Part shown: positions 61,920-64,000 of the stretch, in pieces
How positions within the stretch are numbered: the first letter of the stretch is position 1
How the letters are laid out: every line of letters starts with the position of its first letter
Assembly: GCA_028095005.1 (NCBI GenBank)
Contig: CM051461.1
Span: forward strand, 39,381,685-39,445,684
Length of the DNA: 64,000 bases
Origin: Rhynchospora pubera
Lineage: Eukaryota > Streptophyta > Magnoliopsida > Poales > Cyperaceae
Direction: 5' to 3'
Translations under genes and position numbers: made by a program
The notes under the pieces: model-generated
The model's database searches: none
What the model saw: the letters and a program-made list of their open reading frames with translations, nothing else
Told to the model about the DNA's origin: nothing

Positions 61920-64000
61920 ATATAATGAGCAGGATTACAATGCCATAAGTTTTTGATCCACAAGTACCAGAATTTCTCTATTTTATTAATATTTCAAATT
62001 TTCAAATTCCAATTCAAATCAAAACCACTGAACTTGGTCAATTTAACGACGATGAGTTTTTATATAATTTTTGAAAAACTTTGAGTTCATCTGATTAAAA
62101 ATTCAAAACATGAACATATTACAATTAATATCTTATAGGTAACATGGTTTCTTCGTTTCCATCCTTTCGGTTGAATATCAAATGAACTCCAAAGTTTACA
62201 AACATATGAAGCAGCATCCTCTACTACTTTTTGAGATCTGCAGAGGGCAGACCATTGATCCGAACTGTCCGATCTAATTTTGATGGATAGATTTTTACAG
62301 ACCGTCCGAATCTCGACGGATCTGATATTCACAGAGCATCCATCATTGATTGGACGGTTCAGATCAAAACTTTTGAGGATATGGATTCAAAAAACATGTG
62401 ACATTGAAAATAAGAATAACTAAAGAATCGGCATGAAATTATATTCTTTACAATTTTTATTTAACCAAATTACTGATCGGCAGTTCAGTAATTAAAGTTG
62501 ATTATTCAATTGTACACAAATGTAAAATTTTTGTAAGAATTTGAAGGAATTCATCTCAACTTCAATCACAGCCTCCCATTGGTTATGCCTTTTGTGTTCA
62601 CTTTTAGAGACATCATTACTATTTTTTCCTACGAAATATCATTTTGGCGGTACCAAAACAATGGAGTGAATAAACAGATGAAGTCGGTTATATAATTGGC
62701 CATTTGAACACACCAATGGACGCCGTTGCTTCTGATCGACTGGACTTTTGGGACCAATAAACCACTAATTGTCTAATTCCCTTTTAATTTATTATATTCA
62801 GATTAAGAGAAAAACGGCAGTTTTGCGCATGCTTGATTTGTCAATTGTCAGCATTCATCAGTTTCCAATTGTAAAATGGTTTCTTTCTAATTAAACATGC
62901 AATTCTAAGCCCGTTGTTTTAATCCAGGAAGCAGCTTGTGAGATTACCTCTTTAGTTTCTATGGGTGAAGAATTAAAGTCCCACTTTATATTCTCTTCAT
63001 ATAGAAGAAGCTTTCAGACAAAACTCTCACCTAAACAAGGTTTTAATATTGCCTAATCTTTTGTCATAAATAATGGTTTACGTGCAATTTAGCAATTCGA
63101 TTTTTGCCTCATCTTCAAGGAAATGATTTTAGGACATAGGAATCATCACCAAAATAGTTGCCACTATTACGTTTTTTTTTACTTAAAACTCGATTTTGAT
63201 CTGCGAGACAATTAAATCGCTAATTGAGATTTTTTAAATAATCGCTATTCAATTTTCTAGCGAAACAATGAGGTTAAATATCTTTTTGAACCAGTTCGCA
63301 TCTGGATAAATGACGAACAGTATTTAAAAATTGTCACTATTCCAAATTAAATTTATTGTTTATTAAATTAAACATGGCCACATATTTCTTGTTATACCAA
63401 ACATGCTAAATAGTCTACTTTCTCATATGTTTTTAAATCAAATATATACATCTATAGTTTTGATATAATTAAGTTGATGTCGTCATATTATATATATATT
63501 AGATAGCCGCCTACTTTTCATGCAGTCTCTTTGCGAAAACTGGTCAACATGGATAACATTATTGGCAGAATTATACAGCCCAATAATGTAGTTTAATTTA
63601 TTGAAGCATTAAATACACATTTAAGGACTTATAAGTTATAACTGCTCCCTTAATTATTAAAGTCGACATCAGTATAGAGAAAATCAAACTAGGGTGGAGT
63701 TCTTACTTAATCATGTCTCTGTTATTATTTCAGATGGAACATTTTATCATTATTTTGATTGGTGCATTCATTGAATGAGTTTGCTTCATTGCATAAATAA
63801 ATTGTACTTAAAATAAGTTCTCCTGTTTTGGTGCCTTGTGGATATTTCTCATCTCATAGGTTGTTTGATCATGAAATATTAAACTATCAACTTACATATT
63901 TTTATTTACTGTAGGAATAAATTATAGTTTGACCATACTCTGACTAATTTTTAAAAATTAATAGCAGCATGTTTTCTAAATTTCATTTCTGTTATTTGAA
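61920..64000. other. Intergenic, nothing recognised
   Basis: AT-rich sequence to the window end. A stretch near 62225-62360 (GATCCGAACTGTCCGATC, ATTGATTGGACGGTTCAGAT) resembles a motif seen near 20.1 and 20.58 kb and is probably an old dispersed repeat. No gene was seen. Confidence 0.5.

Overview
This window is nuclear DNA from a flowering plant, most likely a eudicot. It is AT-rich, its genes are split by short GT-AG introns, and they are separated by long stretches of transposable-element debris. Three multi-exon genes can be rebuilt exon by exon. No tRNA, rRNA, CRISPR array or prokaryote-type operon was seen. The species cannot be named from the sequence alone.

Genes, left to right: (1) a YIP1-family Golgi membrane protein, YIP4/YIPF1-like, + strand, six exons, 5883-8848; (2) a membrane-anchored alpha/beta hydrolase with an Asp nucleophile, - strand, seven exons, 18475-13299; (3) a small unrecognised protein of 48 residues with an acidic run and a DCAPAA C-terminus, + strand, 40291-40437; (4) a plastid-envelope ATP/ADP translocase (NTT/AATP1 type), + strand, five exons, 44069-47419. 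From memory, relatives of genes 2 and 4 lie close together at two Arabidopsis loci, so this region may be an expanded version of an ancient neighbourhood. An orphan exon-like ORF at 26.3 kb (- strand) and exon-like pieces inside a Helitron at 32-36 kb are gene fragments at best.

Most of the rest is mobile DNA, and several insertions can be bounded precisely by target-site duplications. These are a 1.76-kb solo LTR (28283-30045, ACAAA), a 3.47-kb solo LTR (52901-56365, GGTTG), two hAT-type elements (50915-51221, AGCACCCC; 59306-60580, TATACATG), twin PIF/Harbinger-like MITEs (16998-17694 in the hydrolase intron, and 38002-38928) and a short MITE family at six places, one in an intron of the translocase gene. 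A Helitron (about 31673-36235, - strand) appears to sit in the middle of an older palindromic element whose halves flank it. Large inverted repeats lie directly upstream of both the YIP gene (4364-5655) and the translocase gene (43496-43986). A 407-bp hairpin element sits in a TA microsatellite at 61.5 kb.

The genes do not form one pathway: one acts in Golgi trafficking, one imports ATP into plastids, one is a membrane hydrolase of unknown substrate and one is unknown. The most interesting features are the inverted repeats abutting two promoters, the Helitron nested in a palindromic element, and the small acidic protein.
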